Shown: positions 23,191 to 36,063, counted from the stretch's first letter. The stretch: DNA of 64,000 bases from Erwinia pyrifoliae DSM 12163 (GCF_000026985.1 NC_017390.1:2301881-2365880); one strand, 5' to 3'. Numbers and translations are program-made. Notes: generated by a model from the sequence alone, not told the origin.

Positions 23191-24558
23191 ATGAGCATAA
23201 ATAACCTATCAACTCAAGAGTTTTACGAAAGATTGAAGTTAGTGATTAGACCATCTGCCCCCATCTCATCATTTGAAATGCTGTTTGGACGTGAGAAGCA
23301 AATAAACGAAATTGAAGGTGCATTATATGCTGATGGCAGGCATGCTTTCATTTATGGAGACAGGGGGGTTGGTAAGACATCTTTAGCGCAAACTATCGCT
23401 GTAAAATTACAGCAGGAAAATGACCCTATTTTTGTTGGATGTGAGCCAAAATCTTCTCTAAGTACCATAGTCCAAGATATTTTATCAAAAGGAATAAAAT
23501 CAATAGATTTGGCAAAAGAAACAACACTCGGTGCAGGTGTTTCTTATAGCGGCATTGGTTTATCTGCCCAATATAAGAAATCAGAGAAAGCAACACCCCA
23601 AGTGACTCAATCAGTTTCTTCAGCAGCAAGCGCTTTAGCATCATTGATAGGAAAACATTCGTCTACCCCATTCATAGTGATTGATGAATTCGATCAGATA
23701 GAAGACATAGAAGAAAGAAAAAACTTCGGGCGACTCATTAAGAATCTCGGAGATCAAGATGTTAATATAAAAATTATATTTACAGGAATTGGTGACTCAT
23801 TACACTCCCTGATTGGAGGGCATCTCTCAAGTGAAAGACAGATTCATCAAACTCATCTAGATGCATTACCATGGAGCGGTCGAGATGAGATTATCGACCG
23901 TGCTTTCAATGAATTTGATATCTTCCTGGATAAAGACGTAAAGTTTAAAATATCTGGTCTTAGTGATGGTTATCCTCATTATGTCCACCTACTATGTGAA
24001 AAAATATTATGCTGTGTATATTCTAAAGATGAGGAAATTGATCACATCACCCATCCAATTTTTTTGGAAGGACTCACTGACGCAGTTAGTTCTGTCTCAG
24101 AAACTTTAAAATACGATTACGTTCAAGCAACCAATTGTAGACCAGAATATTTTCACCATATACTTTGGGCAATGGCAGACTCTGGGGATCTACAAAGAGA
24201 AAAGAAAACTATTTTGCTTTCTTATAACCACATATGTAATCAAAAAGAATATCAAAAACTTGATAATAAACAATTTGACCGCCAGTTTACAAAACTTAAA
24301 CAAGAGGATTTCGGGAGCGTTATCATCCCCGCTCTTGAAGGTAGAAAGGGGTGGTTTCGATTTAAAGAAAATATGCTTCGTGGCTATGTTCGTATGATGG
24401 CTGAGATAAACGGTGTCAAACTTGACTTTGAAAGAAGGTTTACAGCAAATGAACCATCAGCCCAAGTTGCTTCTTACCGCTCAACTTCTTATCAACCTTT
24501 AACTCCTATAGAGAACAAAATTTTTAGAAAACAGAAGAATGATATTAGGTCTGAGTAA
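23191..24558 (+). CDS. AAA/ORC-like P-loop ATPase, prophage cargo
   Basis: A 455-residue protein with Walker A GDRGVGKT (about residues 56-63), Walker B FIVIDEFD (161-168), a sensor-like IKIIFTGIGDS (about 193-203), and a C-terminal part resembling the winged helix of ORC/Cdc6-type ATPases. It has no signal peptide or membrane segment. Its DNA is visibly richer in A and T than the int gene and its codons differ, suggesting separate acquisition. It sits 33 bases after int and before the attachment site, a known place for phage-defence cargo. No partner gene follows. A defence or exclusion role is inference. Confidence 0.7.
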   Translation: MSINNLSTQEFYERLKLVIRPSAPISSFEMLFGREKQINEIEGALYADGRHAFIYGDRGVGKTSLAQTIAVKLQQENDPIFVGCEPKSSLSTIVQDILSKGIKSIDLAKETTLGAGVSYSGIGLSAQYKKSEKATPQVTQSVSSAASALASLIGKHSSTPFIVIDEFDQIEDIEERKNFGRLIKNLGDQDVNIKIIFTGIGDSLHSLIGGHLSSERQIHQTHLDALPWSGRDEIIDRAFNEFDIFLDKDVKFKISGLSDGYPHYVHLLCEKILCCVYSKDEEIDHITHPIFLEGLTDAVSSVSETLKYDYVQATNCRPEYFHHILWAMADSGDLQREKKTILLSYNHICNQKEYQKLDNKQFDRQFTKLKQEDFGSVIIPALEGRKGWFRFKENMLRGYVRMMAEINGVKLDFERRFTANEPSAQVASYRSTSYQPLTPIENKIFRKQKNDIRSE

Positions 24559-24562
24559 GGGG

Positions 24563-24615
24563 TTTTGATAACTTATTTTGATAAAATTTTGATAACCGTT
24601 AGCAGGCTATCAAAA
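24563..24615. repeat. TTTTGATAA repeats next to the attachment site
   Basis: Three copies of TTTTGATAA at 24563, 24576 and 24587, then an inverted ATCAAAA near 24609. They lie between the last phage gene and icd, where integrase arm-type sites are expected. The exact crossover core cannot be read without the other prophage end. Confidence 0.4.
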
Positions 24616-24636
24616 AAAAGGGAGCGCTATGCTCCC
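24612..24636 (-). terminator. Terminator of icd
   Basis: On the minus strand GGGAGC and GCTCCC (loop ATAGC, roughly) form a stem followed by eight T residues. It lies about 30 bases after the icd stop and would be supplied by the phage side of the junction. Confidence 0.8.
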
Positions 24637-24663
24637 GTTAACAAATTTTTCAAGCTACCGCAC

Positions 24664-25914
24664 TTACATATGCTTAATCATCGCATCGCCAAACTCTGAC
24701 GATTTCAGTAACTTAGCACCGTCCATCTGGCGCTCAAAGTCATAGGTCACGGTTTTAGCGGCGATTGCCCCTTCCATACCTTTAACAATCAGGTCGGCTG
24801 CTTCGGTCCAGCCCATATGACGCAGCATCATCTCTGCTGACAGGATAACTGAACCCGGGTTCACCTTGTCCTGTCCTGCATACTTAGGCGCAGTACCGTG
24901 GGTCGCTTCGAACAGCGCGCATTCGTCTCCGATGTTAGCTCCCGGGGCAATACCAATGCCGCCAACCTGCGCTGCCAGCGCATCCGAGATGTAGTCACCG
25001 TTCAGATTCATACAGGCAATCACATCATACTCGGCCGGACGTAGCAGGATCTGCTGAAGAAAAGCATCTGCGATCACGTCTTTAATCACAATCTCTTTGC
25101 CGGTGTTGGGGTTGTTGATGGTCAGCCATGGGCCACCATCAATTGGCTCGCCGCCGAACTCATCTTTCGCCAACTGGTAACCCCAGTCTTTGAAAGCGCC
25201 TTCGGTGAACTTCATGATATTGCCTTTATGGACCAGAGTGACGGAATCGCGGTCGTTGGCAATGGCGTATTCGATGGCTGCACGCACCAGACGTTGGGTA
25301 CCGGCTTGCGAACAAGGCTTAACGCCAATACCGCACTGCTCTGGAAAACGGATCTTCTTCACGCCCATTTCTTCGCGCAGGAATTTGATCACTTTATCCG
25401 CTTCTGGCGTACCCGCTTTCCACTCGATACCGGCATAGATATCTTCGGAGTTCTCACGGAAAATCACCATATCGGTATCTTCAGGGCGTTTCACCGGGCT
25501 TGGCGTGCCAGTGTAGTAGCGAACAGGACGCAGACAAATGTAGAGATCCAGCTGCTGGCGCAGGGCAACATTCAGGGACCGAATGCCGCCGCCGACCGGG
25601 GTGGTCAGAGGGCCTTTAATGGCAACGCGATATTCTTTAATCAGGTCGAGGGTTTCTTCTGGCAGCCAGACATCCTGGCCATAAAGCTCTACCGACTTCT
25701 CACCGGTGTAAATTTCCATCCAGGAAATTTTACGTTCACCGCTGTAAGCTTTCTGCACCGCGGCGTCAACGACTTTGATCATCACCGGAGACACATCAAC
25801 GCCAATGCCATCACCTTCGATAAACGGGATGATAGGATTATCAGGTACGTTGAGTTTTCCCTGGTCCAGGGTGATTTTCTGACCTTCCACCGGAACAACT
25901 ACTTTGCTTTCCAT
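24664..25914 (-). CDS. icd: Isocitrate dehydrogenase (NADP)
   Basis: Converts isocitrate to 2-oxoglutarate with NADPH in the TCA cycle. The 416 residues match the enterobacterial enzyme from [14 protein letters not shown] to FGDAMIKHM; the active-site loop [11 protein letters not shown] includes the serine phosphorylated by AceK, and [13 protein letters not shown] is the metal-binding segment. The prophage abuts its 3' end; the last codons differ a little from the usual FGDAIIxNM, as expected if phage DNA has replaced the original end and restored the frame. The start at 25914 is the conserved one. Confidence 0.97.
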   Translation of the reverse strand: MESKVVVPVEGQKITLDQGKLNVPDNPIIPFIEGDGIGVDVSPVMIKVVDAAVQKAYSGERKISWMEIYTGEKSVELYGQDVWLPEETLDLIKEYRVAIKGPLTTPVGGGIRSLNVALRQQLDLYICLRPVRYYTGTPSPVKRPEDTDMVIFRENSEDIYAGIEWKAGTPEADKVIKFLREEMGVKKIRFPEQCGIGVKPCSQAGTQRLVRAAIEYAIANDRDSVTLVHKGNIMKFTEGAFKDWGYQLAKDEFGGEPIDGGPWLTINNPNTGKEIVIKDVIADAFLQQILLRPAEYDVIACMNLNGDYISDALAAQVGGIGIAPGANIGDECALFEATHGTAPKYAGQDKVNPGSVILSAEMMLRHMGWTEAADLIVKGMEGAIAAKTVTYDFERQMDGAKLLKSSEFGDAMIKHM

Positions 25915-26017
25915 TAACCTCTCCTTCGAGCGCTTTTTTTTGTTAATGACTTGTAAGATGCGCGTCAATACTACTTGAATATTACCCTAACGCCAATCAT
26001 CTCAGGTTTGCGGTATA

Positions 26018-26674
26018 ATGCGCTTATTGTTCCTGAGTGCAAAGACTATGCGAAAAACTTCCTTTACTCATCATCACACTAAGCGCAACCGTCCCCGCTC
26101 TGCCGCAAAGCCAGCAGGCAAAAGCCCCCGCTGCGTGGTGCTGTTTAACAAACCGTTCGATGTGTTACCACAATTTAGCGATGGATCCGGTCGTCGCACC
26201 CTAAAAGATTACGTTCCGCAGTTGGGTATTTACGCCGCAGGCAGGCTTGACCGCGATAGTGAAGGGCTGATGGTGTTAACCAATGACGGCGAGCTACAAG
26301 CGCAGCTTACCCAGCCGGGTAAGCGTACCGGGAAAGTCTATTATGTGCAGGTTGAAGGCTGCCCGCAGGAAGGCGATCTGCAGCCGCTGCGCGATGGGGT
26401 AAATCTGAAAGATGGCCCTACCCTGCCAGCAGTGGTAGAAAAGGTGGCTGCCCCCGACTGGTTGTGGGATCGTCAGCCACCCATCCGCGAACGCAAAGCC
26501 ATTCCAACCTGCTGGCTGAAAATAACCCTTTATGAAGGACGTAACCGCCAGGTCAGGCGTATGACCGCTCATATCGGTTTTCCAACTTTGCGCCTGATCC
26601 GTTTTTCTATGGGTAGTTTAGGGCTACGGGCGCTGGCACCTGGAGAGTGGCGTGATATCAGTGATGAAATCTGA
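26018..26674 (+). CDS. rluE: 23S rRNA pseudouridine(2457) synthase
   Basis: Pseudouridine synthase of the RsuA/RluB/E/F family that modifies U2457 in 23S rRNA. The catalytic motif [11 protein letters not shown] has the active aspartate; KRTGKVYYV and [17 protein letters not shown] are family signatures. The 218-residue form starts at 26018; a second ATG at 26048 is possible. The N-terminal 40 residues are basic and variable, as in E. coli. It is divergent from icd, as in other enterobacteria. Confidence 0.95.
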   Translation: MRLLFLSAKTMRKTSFTHHHTKRNRPRSAAKPAGKSPRCVVLFNKPFDVLPQFSDGSGRRTLKDYVPQLGIYAAGRLDRDSEGLMVLTNDGELQAQLTQPGKRTGKVYYVQVEGCPQEGDLQPLRDGVNLKDGPTLPAVVEKVAAPDWLWDRQPPIRERKAIPTCWLKITLYEGRNRQVRRMTAHIGFPTLRLIRFSMGSLGLRALAPGEWRDISDEI

Positions 26675-26721
26675 CGATTAACCGGCGCTATGCCACGCAT
26701 ATTCACCTTATGGAGAGCATT

Positions 26722-27198
26722 ATGTTTAAACCGCATGTCACCGTTGCGACCGTAGTACAGGCTGAAGGACGGTTTCTGGTTGTAGAAGAACGGGTACGCG
26801 GGCGAATAACGTGGAATCAGCCAGCTGGCCATCTGGAGGCAGATGAAACCCTGCTGCAGGCGGCAGTGCGTGAGTTATCGGAAGAGACCGGTCTTGATGC
26901 GGTGCCACAGGCATTTTTACGTCTGCACCAGTGGATAGCTCCCGATAATACGCCCTTTCTGCGTTTTCTGTTCGCCCTCGACCTGCCAGAGGTGGTTGAA
27001 ACATGGCCACAGGATCGGGATATTGATCGCTGCTGGTGGCTACCAGCACAAGATATTATATCGTCAAAAAAACTGCGCTCACCGCTGGTAGCAGAAAGCC
27101 TGCATATTTATCAGAATGGAGTGCGCTACCCGCTGGACATTCTCAGCGCCTTCCAGTGGCCATTTAGCGAGAGTGCGGACGCCGCCGCCGCATGGTAG
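26722..27198 (+). CDS. nudJ: Nudix hydrolase / phosphatase NudJ
   Basis: Nudix enzyme that hydrolyses thiamine pyrophosphate derivatives and nucleoside phosphates in E. coli. The Nudix box is visible as [20 protein letters not shown] (about residues 36-55). The 158-residue length and start [19 protein letters not shown] agree with the family. It lies between rluE and mnmA as in E. coli. The start at 26722 is preferred over an ATG four codons upstream. Confidence 0.94.
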   Translation: MFKPHVTVATVVQAEGRFLVVEERVRGRITWNQPAGHLEADETLLQAAVRELSEETGLDAVPQAFLRLHQWIAPDNTPFLRFLFALDLPEVVETWPQDRDIDRCWWLPAQDIISSKKLRSPLVAESLHIYQNGVRYPLDILSAFQWPFSESADAAAAW

Positions 27199-27307
27199 AA
27201 TACGCCCGCAATTTTATCAGAGTCGCCTTTAACGACTCCTGGTACCCCGAATGTTTTAGCTAATGGCTAAAAAGAGGACGGGTAGAAACTTTAAAGTCAG
27301 GTACAAG

Positions 27308-28417
27308 ATGTCTAACAGCCAGAAAAAAGTGATCGTCGGCATGTCCGGCGGCGTGGACTCCTCCGTTTCGGCCTGGTTGCTGCAGCAACAGGGCTTTCAG
27401 GTTGAAGGCCTGTTTATGAAGAACTGGGAGGAGGACGATGATGAAGCGTACTGCACCGCAGCAGAAGACCTTGCCGATGCGCAAGCCGTCTGCGACAAAC
27501 TCGGCATATATCTGCATACGGTCAACTTTGCCGCCGAGTATTGGGATAACGTCTTCGAGCACTTCCTGGCCGAGTACAAAGCCGGGCGTACACCCAATCC
27601 CGACATTCTTTGCAATAAAGAGATCAAGTTTAAAGCCTTTCTGGAGTTCGCTGCGGAAGATTTAGGGGCAGACTACATCGCCACAGGTCACTACGTGCGC
27701 CGACAGGATATGGGCGGCAAAAGCCGTCTGCTGCGCGGTCTGGACGGCAATAAAGACCAAAGTTACTTTCTCTATACTCTCGGTCACGAACACATCGCGC
27801 AAAGCCTGTTTCCGGTCGGAGAACTTGCTAAACCTGAAGTGCGCCGCATTGCGGAGCAGCTGAAGCTGGTGACTGCGAAGAAAAAAGATTCAACCGGTAT
27901 CTGTTTTATCGGCGAGCGCAAATTCACCGAGTTCCTTGCACGCTATTTACCGGCACAGCCAGGAGCCATTATCTCCGTTGATGGGGTTAATGTTGGGCAA
28001 CATCAGGGCCTGATGTATCACACCCTTGGTCAGCGCAAAGGTCTGGGTATCGGTGGCCGAAAAGAGGCCAACGAAGATCCCTGGTATGTGGTTGATAAGG
28101 ATGTGACCAATAACCTGCTGGTGGTGGCACAAGGCCACGATCATCCCCGCCTGATGTCACAAGGTCTGACTGCCCAGCAGCTGCACTGGGTCGACAGGAG
28201 TGTGTTATCCGCCTCGTTACGCTGTACGGTTAAAACCCGCTATCGCCAGGAGGATATCCCCTGCACGGTGATCCCCCTTGATGCTGAACGCATTGAGGTG
28301 CGTTTTGATTATCCGGTGGCGGCCGTTACGCCGGGGCAGTCTGCGGTCTTTTATCTCGATGAAGTCTGCCTTGGTGGCGGCGTCATTGAACAACGTCTGC
28401 CGTTAATCAACGCCTGA
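27308..28417 (+). CDS. mnmA: tRNA-specific 2-thiouridylase
   Basis: Adds sulfur to U34 of tRNA for Lys, Glu and Gln. The 369 residues contain the PP-loop [15 protein letters not shown] near the start, the catalytic cysteine in [12 protein letters not shown], and the second one in STGICFIG. The start at 27308, [15 protein letters not shown], is the conserved one; an in-frame upstream start would add 15 nonconserved residues. It precedes hflD and purB as in other enterobacteria. Confidence 0.97.
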   Translation: MSNSQKKVIVGMSGGVDSSVSAWLLQQQGFQVEGLFMKNWEEDDDEAYCTAAEDLADAQAVCDKLGIYLHTVNFAAEYWDNVFEHFLAEYKAGRTPNPDILCNKEIKFKAFLEFAAEDLGADYIATGHYVRRQDMGGKSRLLRGLDGNKDQSYFLYTLGHEHIAQSLFPVGELAKPEVRRIAEQLKLVTAKKKDSTGICFIGERKFTEFLARYLPAQPGAIISVDGVNVGQHQGLMYHTLGQRKGLGIGGRKEANEDPWYVVDKDVTNNLLVVAQGHDHPRLMSQGLTAQQLHWVDRSVLSASLRCTVKTRYRQEDIPCTVIPLDAERIEVRFDYPVAAVTPGQSAVFYLDEVCLGGGVIEQRLPLINA

Positions 28418-28442
28418 CATAACCAGCCAGGAGTCAGTCACC

Positions 28443-30487
<2,045 letters not shown>

Positions 30488-30530
30488 GCCGTTCAGGTGG
30501 GCTGGCGCAAGTCGGCCCATGTTAAGCTGC

Positions 30531-30547
30531 GGTTTATTTGCTGTCCG
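30531..30547 (+). promoter_or_regulatory. Candidate PhoP box upstream of phoP
   Basis: GGTTTA at 30531-30536, five bases, then TGTCCG at 30542-30547 resembles the PhoP direct-repeat box (G/TGTTTA-N5-G/TGTTTA); the first half is exact, the second keeps TGT only. A weak -10 candidate TTAATC follows after 11 bases, the spacing seen at PhoP-activated promoters. Confidence 0.4.
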
Positions 30548-30610
30548 CTATACTTTTCTTAATCTGTGCTGCTGATATCTGGTGGCTCTTTTTTTCTTAA
30601 GGATTAGGCT

Positions 30611-31279
30611 ATGCGTGTGTTAATTGTGGAAGATAATCCACTGCTGCGTCATCATCTGGCGGTGCAGCTGCGTGAGATGGGTCATCAGGTCGATGCCGCT
30701 GAAGATGCGAAAGAGGCTGACTACTTCCTCAACGAACACACCCCGGATATTACGCTGGTCGATCTTGGTCTGCCAGATGAAGACGGCATGACGCTGATCC
30801 GCCGCTGGCGTACTCAGGAAGTGCGTCAGCCTATTCTGGTATTGACCGCTCGTGACGGTTGGCAAGCCAAAGTTGAAGCGCTGGAAGCCGGTGCCGATGA
30901 CTACGTCACCAAGCCGTTTCATATTGAAGAGGTGGTCGCACGTTTGCAGGCGCTGATGCGCCGCAACTGCGGTCTGGCCTCACAGATCATTACGCTGCAG
31001 CCTTTCCAGGTTGACCTCTCGCGCCGGGAATTAACCATCAACGACCGCCAGATTAAGCTCACCGCCTTCGAATACACCATTATTGAAACGTTGATTCGTA
31101 ATGCTGGAAAAGTGGTCAGTAAGGATTCGCTGATGCTGCAACTCTATCCCGACGCTGAACTGCGCGAAAGCCATACCATCGATGTGTTGATGGGGCGTCT
31201 GCGCAAAAAGATTCAGGCAGAACATGCGCAGGAAGTTATCACTACAGTGCGCGGTCAGGGTTACCGCTTCGATCTCTGA
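30611..31279 (+). CDS. phoP: Response regulator PhoP
   Basis: OmpR-type transcription factor controlling magnesium starvation and envelope stress genes. The receiver domain has the acidic pocket VEDN, the phospho-acceptor Asp in [11 protein letters not shown] (Asp51) and the switch lysine in VTKPFH. The C-terminal winged helix spans about 125-222 ([13 protein letters not shown], then GRLRKKIQ and [10 protein letters not shown]). It has 222 residues. phoQ starts four bases after its stop. Confidence 0.98.
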   Translation: MRVLIVEDNPLLRHHLAVQLREMGHQVDAAEDAKEADYFLNEHTPDITLVDLGLPDEDGMTLIRRWRTQEVRQPILVLTARDGWQAKVEALEAGADDYVTKPFHIEEVVARLQALMRRNCGLASQIITLQPFQVDLSRRELTINDRQIKLTAFEYTIIETLIRNAGKVVSKDSLMLQLYPDAELRESHTIDVLMGRLRKKIQAEHAQEVITTVRGQGYRFDL

Positions 31280-31283
31280 AGGT

Positions 31284-32729
31284 ATGATTAATTTTAGTTC
31301 TCGCCGTAAAAAACCCTTCTCGTTACGCATCCGTTTCCTCCTTGCCACCGCCGCCGTTGTTTTGACAATGTCTCTCTCCTACGGCATGGTTGCAGTGGTC
31401 GGTTACGTGGTGAGCTTCGATAAAAACACTTACCGCGTACTGCGCAGTGAAAGTAATCTGTTTTTCACCCTGGCTAAATGGCAGGACGATAAGCTGACTA
31501 TCATGCAACCCGAGCGCATGACGCTTAATTTTCCAGCGCTGGTGTTTATTTATGACGATGGCGGTAAGCTTATCTGGCAGCAGCGGGATGTGCCGGATAT
31601 CCGCTCGAAAATTCAGCGTGAATGGCTGAAAAAGTCTGATTTTTATGAAATTGACACCAACAATCACACCAGCCGCGAAGTGCTGGGCAATGATCGTGAC
31701 GCACAGAAAAAGTTAAGCGACTATGACGATGACGGCAATGATACTTTCACCCACTCGGTGGCGGTCAATCGTTATAATGCAACGCTAACTTTGCCAAAGC
31801 TCACCATCGTGGTCGTCGACTCCATTCCTCAGGAGCTGCAACATTCCGACATCGTGTGGTCATGGTTCAGCTACGTGCTGCTGGCCAATCTGCTGCTGAT
31901 CATTCCACTGTTGTGGCTTGCTGCGCACTGGAGCCTGCGCCCTATCGGCTCACTGGCGGCACAGGTACGCGAGCTGGAAGGCGGTAGCCGTGAAACGCTC
32001 GACCCGTCCACTCCGCAAGAACTCAAGGGACTGGTACGTAATTTAAACCTGCTGCTGGATAACGAGCGCCAGCGCTACACCCGCTACCGAACCACGTTGA
32101 GTGATTTGGCGCACAGCCTGAAAACACCGCTGGCGGTATTGCAGAGCACGCTTCGTTCATTACGCGGTGGTCGTAACCTTTCCATACAACAAGCTGAGCC
32201 GATAATGCTGGAGCAGATTAGCCGTATTTCGCAGCAGATAGGATATTATTTGCATCGCGCCAGCATGCAGGCCGATCACCATGCCCTGAAGCGCGACCTG
32301 CACTCGGTACCCGCCCTGCTCGACAGCCTGGGTTCGGCGCTGAATAAGGTTTACCAGCGCAAAGGCGTGGTTTTGACCCTGGATATTTCTCCGGAAGTGA
32401 TCTTCGTCGGTGAACAAAATGATTTTATGGAAGTCATGGGCAACGTGCTGGATAACGCCTGTAAATACTGCCTGGAGTTTGTTGAGGTTAGCGTCCAGCA
32501 ATCTGAAAATACCTTGCGTATCATCGTTGAAGATGACGGTCCCGGCATCCCGGAAAACAAGCGGGACCTGATATTTATCCGTGGCCAGCGCGCTGATACC
32601 CTGCGCCCGGGACAGGGCCTTGGGCTGTCGCTGGCACGAGATATCCTGGAACAGTACGCCGGGGAGATCAGCACCAGCACCAGCGCGCTTGGCGGTGCAC
32701 GGATGGAAGTGATTTTTCAGCGCCAGTAA
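31284..32729 (+). CDS. phoQ: Sensor histidine kinase PhoQ
   Basis: Inner-membrane kinase that senses magnesium, acidic pH and antimicrobial peptides and phosphorylates PhoP. The 481 residues comprise a first membrane span (about 15-40), a periplasmic PAS-like domain with the acidic patch SDYDDDGND, a second span (about 190-215), a HAMP segment, the H-box [14 protein letters not shown] with the phosphorylated histidine, and the ATP lid DNACKYC and [16 protein letters not shown]. The start at 31284 is the conserved MINF-type. The acidic patch indicates normal metal sensing. Confidence 0.97.
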   Translation: MINFSSRRKKPFSLRIRFLLATAAVVLTMSLSYGMVAVVGYVVSFDKNTYRVLRSESNLFFTLAKWQDDKLTIMQPERMTLNFPALVFIYDDGGKLIWQQRDVPDIRSKIQREWLKKSDFYEIDTNNHTSREVLGNDRDAQKKLSDYDDDGNDTFTHSVAVNRYNATLTLPKLTIVVVDSIPQELQHSDIVWSWFSYVLLANLLLIIPLLWLAAHWSLRPIGSLAAQVRELEGGSRETLDPSTPQELKGLVRNLNLLLDNERQRYTRYRTTLSDLAHSLKTPLAVLQSTLRSLRGGRNLSIQQAEPIMLEQISRISQQIGYYLHRASMQADHHALKRDLHSVPALLDSLGSALNKVYQRKGVVLTLDISPEVIFVGEQNDFMEVMGNVLDNACKYCLEFVEVSVQQSENTLRIIVEDDGPGIPENKRDLIFIRGQRADTLRPGQGLGLSLARDILEQYAGEISTSTSALGGARMEVIFQRQ

Positions 32730-32928
32730 CTTTCCGGGCGCGCCATACCCGATATAATTTGATAAGCAGGAAAGCAGCAAGCACGTTGTTCAAGGTGGCT
32801 AGGCCCATCAACGGGCCGTTTCAGAAGGGAAGCCAACGTATCTGCAGCGTGAAGAATGACGGGCGCAGTACCCAGCATCCGCTCCTCACTGTTATAATCT
32901 ATCCACTTTGGCGTTTCAGGAAACCATC

Positions 32929-34056
32929 ATGGAATATCAGCTCGATCTCAACTGGCCCGACTTTATTAACCGCTACTGGCAGAAACGCCCGGTGGTGCTA
33001 AAACGCGGCTTTAAAAACTTTGTCGACCCCATTTCTCCTGACGAGCTGGCTGGCCTGGCGATGGAAAACGAAGTGGATAGTCGCCTGGTCAGCCATCAGG
33101 ATGGAAAATGGCAGGTCGGACACGGGCCGTTTGAGAGCTATGATCACCTTGGGGAAAATAACTGGTCGCTGCTGGTACAGGCGGTTAATCACTGGCATGA
33201 GCCTTCTGCCGCGCTGATGCATCCCTTCCGCGCCATTCCTGACTGGCGTGTTGACGACCTGATGATCTCCTTCTCGGTAGCCGGTGGCGGCGTAGGGCCT
33301 CACTTTGATCAGTATGATGTGTTTATCATCCAGGGCACCGGCCGCCGTCGCTGGCGAGTAGGTGAAAAAAGAGAGATGAAACAGCACTGTCCACATCCGG
33401 ATCTGTTACAGGTGGAGCCTTTTGATGCCATTATCGATGAAGAGATGGAGCCAGGGGACATTCTTTATATTCCGCCAGGCTTCCCTCATGAAGGCTATTC
33501 GCTGGAAAACGCCATAAATTACTCGGTGGGCTTCCGTGCGCCAAGCGGGCGCGAGTTGATCAGCGGTTTTGCCGACTACGTGCTGGCACGCGAAATGGGA
33601 AGCCATCGTTTCAGCGATCCGGATGTACAAATGCGTGATAACAATGCAGAGATCCTCCCCGCAGAACTGGACGGTATCCGCGCTATGATGCTGGATGTCA
33701 TCAACCAACCGCAGCACTTCAACCAGTGGTTTGGCGAATTTATTTCGCAATCGCGCCACGAACTGGATGTCGCTCCGCCTGAACCCCCGTATCAACCGGA
33801 TGAAATTTACGATGCGTTGCAACAAAGCAGTCAACTGACACGTCTGGGAGGGCTGCGCGTGGTTTCCATTGGCGAGGCGGTATTTATCAATGGTGAAAGT
33901 GTGGAATCGCCCCACCGCTCTGCTCTGATGGCACTGGCTAACCAGCTGACGCTGGGCCAGGAACAGCTGGGTGATGCGCTTGAAGACCCCTCGTTTCTGG
34001 CACAGCTGGCAGCGTTGGTTAACAGCGGCTACTGGTATTTTGCCGACCAGGAATAA
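32929..34056 (+). CDS. roxA: 50S ribosomal protein L16 3-hydroxylase (ribosomal oxygenase)
   Basis: JmjC-type 2-oxoglutarate/Fe(II) oxygenase that hydroxylates an arginine of L16 (YcfD in E. coli). The 375-residue protein has the iron ligands in HFDQYDVF (His and Asp of the HxD motif, about 125-127) and in FPHEGYSLE (distal His, about 187). The start MEYQLDLNWPDFINRYWQKR is the conserved one at 32929. It follows phoPQ, as in related genera. A 9-base inverted repeat after its stop may act as a terminator. Confidence 0.95.
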   Translation: MEYQLDLNWPDFINRYWQKRPVVLKRGFKNFVDPISPDELAGLAMENEVDSRLVSHQDGKWQVGHGPFESYDHLGENNWSLLVQAVNHWHEPSAALMHPFRAIPDWRVDDLMISFSVAGGGVGPHFDQYDVFIIQGTGRRRWRVGEKREMKQHCPHPDLLQVEPFDAIIDEEMEPGDILYIPPGFPHEGYSLENAINYSVGFRAPSGRELISGFADYVLAREMGSHRFSDPDVQMRDNNAEILPAELDGIRAMMLDVINQPQHFNQWFGEFISQSRHELDVAPPEPPYQPDEIYDALQQSSQLTRLGGLRVVSIGEAVFINGESVESPHRSALMALANQLTLGQEQLGDALEDPSFLAQLAALVNSGYWYFADQE

Positions 34057-34068
34057 ATACAATCATCA

Positions 34069-34095
34069 CGGACGACCGCTGCCGTTGGTCGTCCG
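34069..34095. terminator. Hairpin downstream of roxA
   Basis: CGGACGACC (34069-34077) and GGTCGTCCG (34087-34095) form a perfect nine-base stem with a nine-base loop shortly after the roxA stop. There is no T-run, so it may be a weak or Rho-dependent end. Confidence 0.4.
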
Positions 34096-34213
34096 GCCGC
34101 GATCGTCTTCGCCGCCCGCGCCATAACCCCTGTCAATCCGGCTTGCCCGTTATGAAAACTGCCGCGATGCGGGCAATACGCGTCTCAGGACAGTATGCAG
34201 CGGCCAGACATCA

Positions 34214-34783
34214 TTACCGACGCGGGTAACGCGGGTAATGAATGATATTATGAAAACAGAGTAACGTTTTACCCGGATTGCAATAGCTGTGCGGCCGGTC
34301 CGCGTGAAAACGCAGCGCCTCCCCTTCTTTAAGCCGCTGCCTGCAGCCATCAACCGCGATCTCCAGCTGCCCGCTAATGACGATTGCGTGCTCAATCACG
34401 CCCTGCTCATGCGCGCTGGATTCGCTCAGCGCTCCCGCCACCAACTCAACGACCAGCATTTCAAAGCCTGTCTCTGCATCGAAGGGAAATAACGGCACTA
34501 TCTGCATTCCATGATTAGGCTGACGATATCCCTGCAACTGACCTTGACTGCGCGCAGCGCCACGATCGGCGATGTCCGCAGCGATAAAAGAAGAAAATGG
34601 CAGGTTAAAACCGCTGGCGATCTTCCATAGCGTCGCGATGGTAGGACTTGACTCCGCGCGCTCGATTTGCCCGAGCATGGCCTTACTCACCCCGGTCATC
34701 TGTGCCGCCTGAGTGAGGCTCCAGCCGCGCGTTGCACGCTGCGCCTTCAGAGTTTGCGCCAGATGATGTTGTAACCTGTCCAC
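34214..34783 (-). CDS. sutR: XRE-cupin transcription regulator, SutR/YdcN-like
   Basis: A 189-residue regulator with an N-terminal helix-turn-helix (about residues 22-48, LTQAAQMTGVSKAMLGQIER) and a C-terminal cupin domain (HAIVISGQLEIAVDG, GEALRFHADRPH). The GTG at 34783 follows GGAG by eight bases. It is divergent from a BenE-type transporter, exactly as SutR (YdcN) and YdcO in E. coli, where SutR affects sulfur use genes. A long palindrome between them is the likely operator. Confidence 0.85.
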   Translation of the reverse strand: MDRLQHHLAQTLKAQRATRGWSLTQAAQMTGVSKAMLGQIERAESSPTIATLWKIASGFNLPFSSFIAADIADRGAARSQGQLQGYRQPNHGMQIVPLFPFDAETGFEMLVVELVAGALSESSAHEQGVIEHAIVISGQLEIAVDGCRQRLKEGEALRFHADRPHSYCNPGKTLLCFHNIIHYPRYPRR

Positions 34784-34822
34784 GTTAATTTCTCCATATT
34801 GTTTGCAATGAGTATAACCCCT

Positions 34823-34867
34823 TGTACGTTATAACGCACAATGCTACGTTGTGCGTTATAACGTACA
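34823..34867. promoter_or_regulatory. Long palindromic operator between sutR and ydcO
   Basis: TGTACGTTATAACGCACAA at 34823-34841 and its exact reverse complement at 34849-34867, separated by seven bases. Each arm holds the smaller palindrome CGTTATAACG, so four half-sites are available. It lies in the 107-base gap between the divergent genes and probably binds the SutR-like protein. Confidence 0.75.
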
Positions 34868-34890
34868 GGACATCATCCGAGGAACCGACT

Positions 34891-36063
34891 ATGCGTTCAC
34901 CCCAGGCTCTGAACCACCCCACTTTTCCGGCGGTCGCCGCCGGATTTGTTGCCGTGCTGGTCAGTTACACCAGTTCTGCCGCCATTATCTTCCAGGCGGC
35001 AGAAGCGGCAGGTGCCAGCGCCGCGCAGATCGGAGGATGGATAACGGTACTCGGTCTGGCAATGGGCGTGACGACATTGGCACTGTCGCTGTGGTATCGC
35101 ACGCCGGTGCTCACCGCCTGGTCAACGCCCGGTGCTGCGCTGCTGGTCACCAGTTTGCCGGGCACACCGCTTGATGAAGCGATTGGCGTATTTGTCTTCG
35201 CCTCCGCCCTGATGCTGATTTGCGGAATAACCGGGATTTTCTCTCGCTTGATGAACGCCATCCCACAGGCCATTACCAGCGCGATGCTGGCCGGTATCCT
35301 GCTGCACTTCGGTATTCATGGGTTCGCTGCGCTGCAGGTTAACGTTGCCCTGAGCGGCACCATGTGTCTGGTTTGGCTGCTGTCACGCCGCTGGTCACCG
35401 CGCTATGCCATCGTGTTGACGTTGCTGGCAGGCTTACTTGTGGCTGCCATACAGGGCGATATTCATCTGAACCACACGCCACGTTTCGCCATGCCGCAGT
35501 TTATTGCACCGCACTTTAGCCTGTCCTCGTTGATGGGTATTGGCATCCCGTTTTTCGTGGTCACCATGGCATCCCAGAACGCGCCAGGGATTGCCGCGCT
35601 GAAGGCCCACGGCTATGCCCTGCCGGTGTCACCACTGATTGCCTGGACCGCGCTGACCGCCCTGCTGCTGGCACCGTTCGGCGGGTTTAGCGTCTGTATC
35701 GCCGCAATCACCGCAGCCATTTGTATGGGGGAAGATGTGCACAGAGATCCTCAACGCCGATATTGGGCGGCAGCGGCGGCCGGAGTCTTTTATCTGCTGG
35801 CGGGAATATATGGTGGTGCCATCATTGGACTTTTTAATGCACTGCCGCTGGCGTTTATTCATACCATCGCCGGGCTGGCGCTGCTGGGTACGCTTTCCGC
35901 CAGCCTGCAACGCGCGCTGGGGGATGAAAAGCAGCGTGATGCGGCGACAATCGCTTTTCTGATCACCGCCTCGGGCGTCACTCTGCTGGGAGTGGGTTCC
36001 GCATTTTGGGGATTAATCGGCGGCGTTATCGCCCACCCGATCCTGACGCCGTCCAGGCGCTGA
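34891..36063 (+). CDS. ydcO: BenE-family transporter YdcO
   Basis: Inner-membrane transporter of the benzoate/H+ symporter (BenE) family, 390 residues with about 11-12 hydrophobic segments spread over the whole length. Family patterns include [18 protein letters not shown] near the start and [17 protein letters not shown] in the middle. The ATG at 34891 follows GAGGAAC. The true substrate of YdcO is not known. Its last 51 bases overlap the 3' end of the convergent cobB gene. Confidence 0.88.
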   Translation: MRSPQALNHPTFPAVAAGFVAVLVSYTSSAAIIFQAAEAAGASAAQIGGWITVLGLAMGVTTLALSLWYRTPVLTAWSTPGAALLVTSLPGTPLDEAIGVFVFASALMLICGITGIFSRLMNAIPQAITSAMLAGILLHFGIHGFAALQVNVALSGTMCLVWLLSRRWSPRYAIVLTLLAGLLVAAIQGDIHLNHTPRFAMPQFIAPHFSLSSLMGIGIPFFVVTMASQNAPGIAALKAHGYALPVSPLIAWTALTALLLAPFGGFSVCIAAITAAICMGEDVHRDPQRRYWAAAAAGVFYLLAGIYGGAIIGLFNALPLAFIHTIAGLALLGTLSASLQRALGDEKQRDAATIAFLITASGVTLLGVGSAFWGLIGGVIAHPILTPSRR

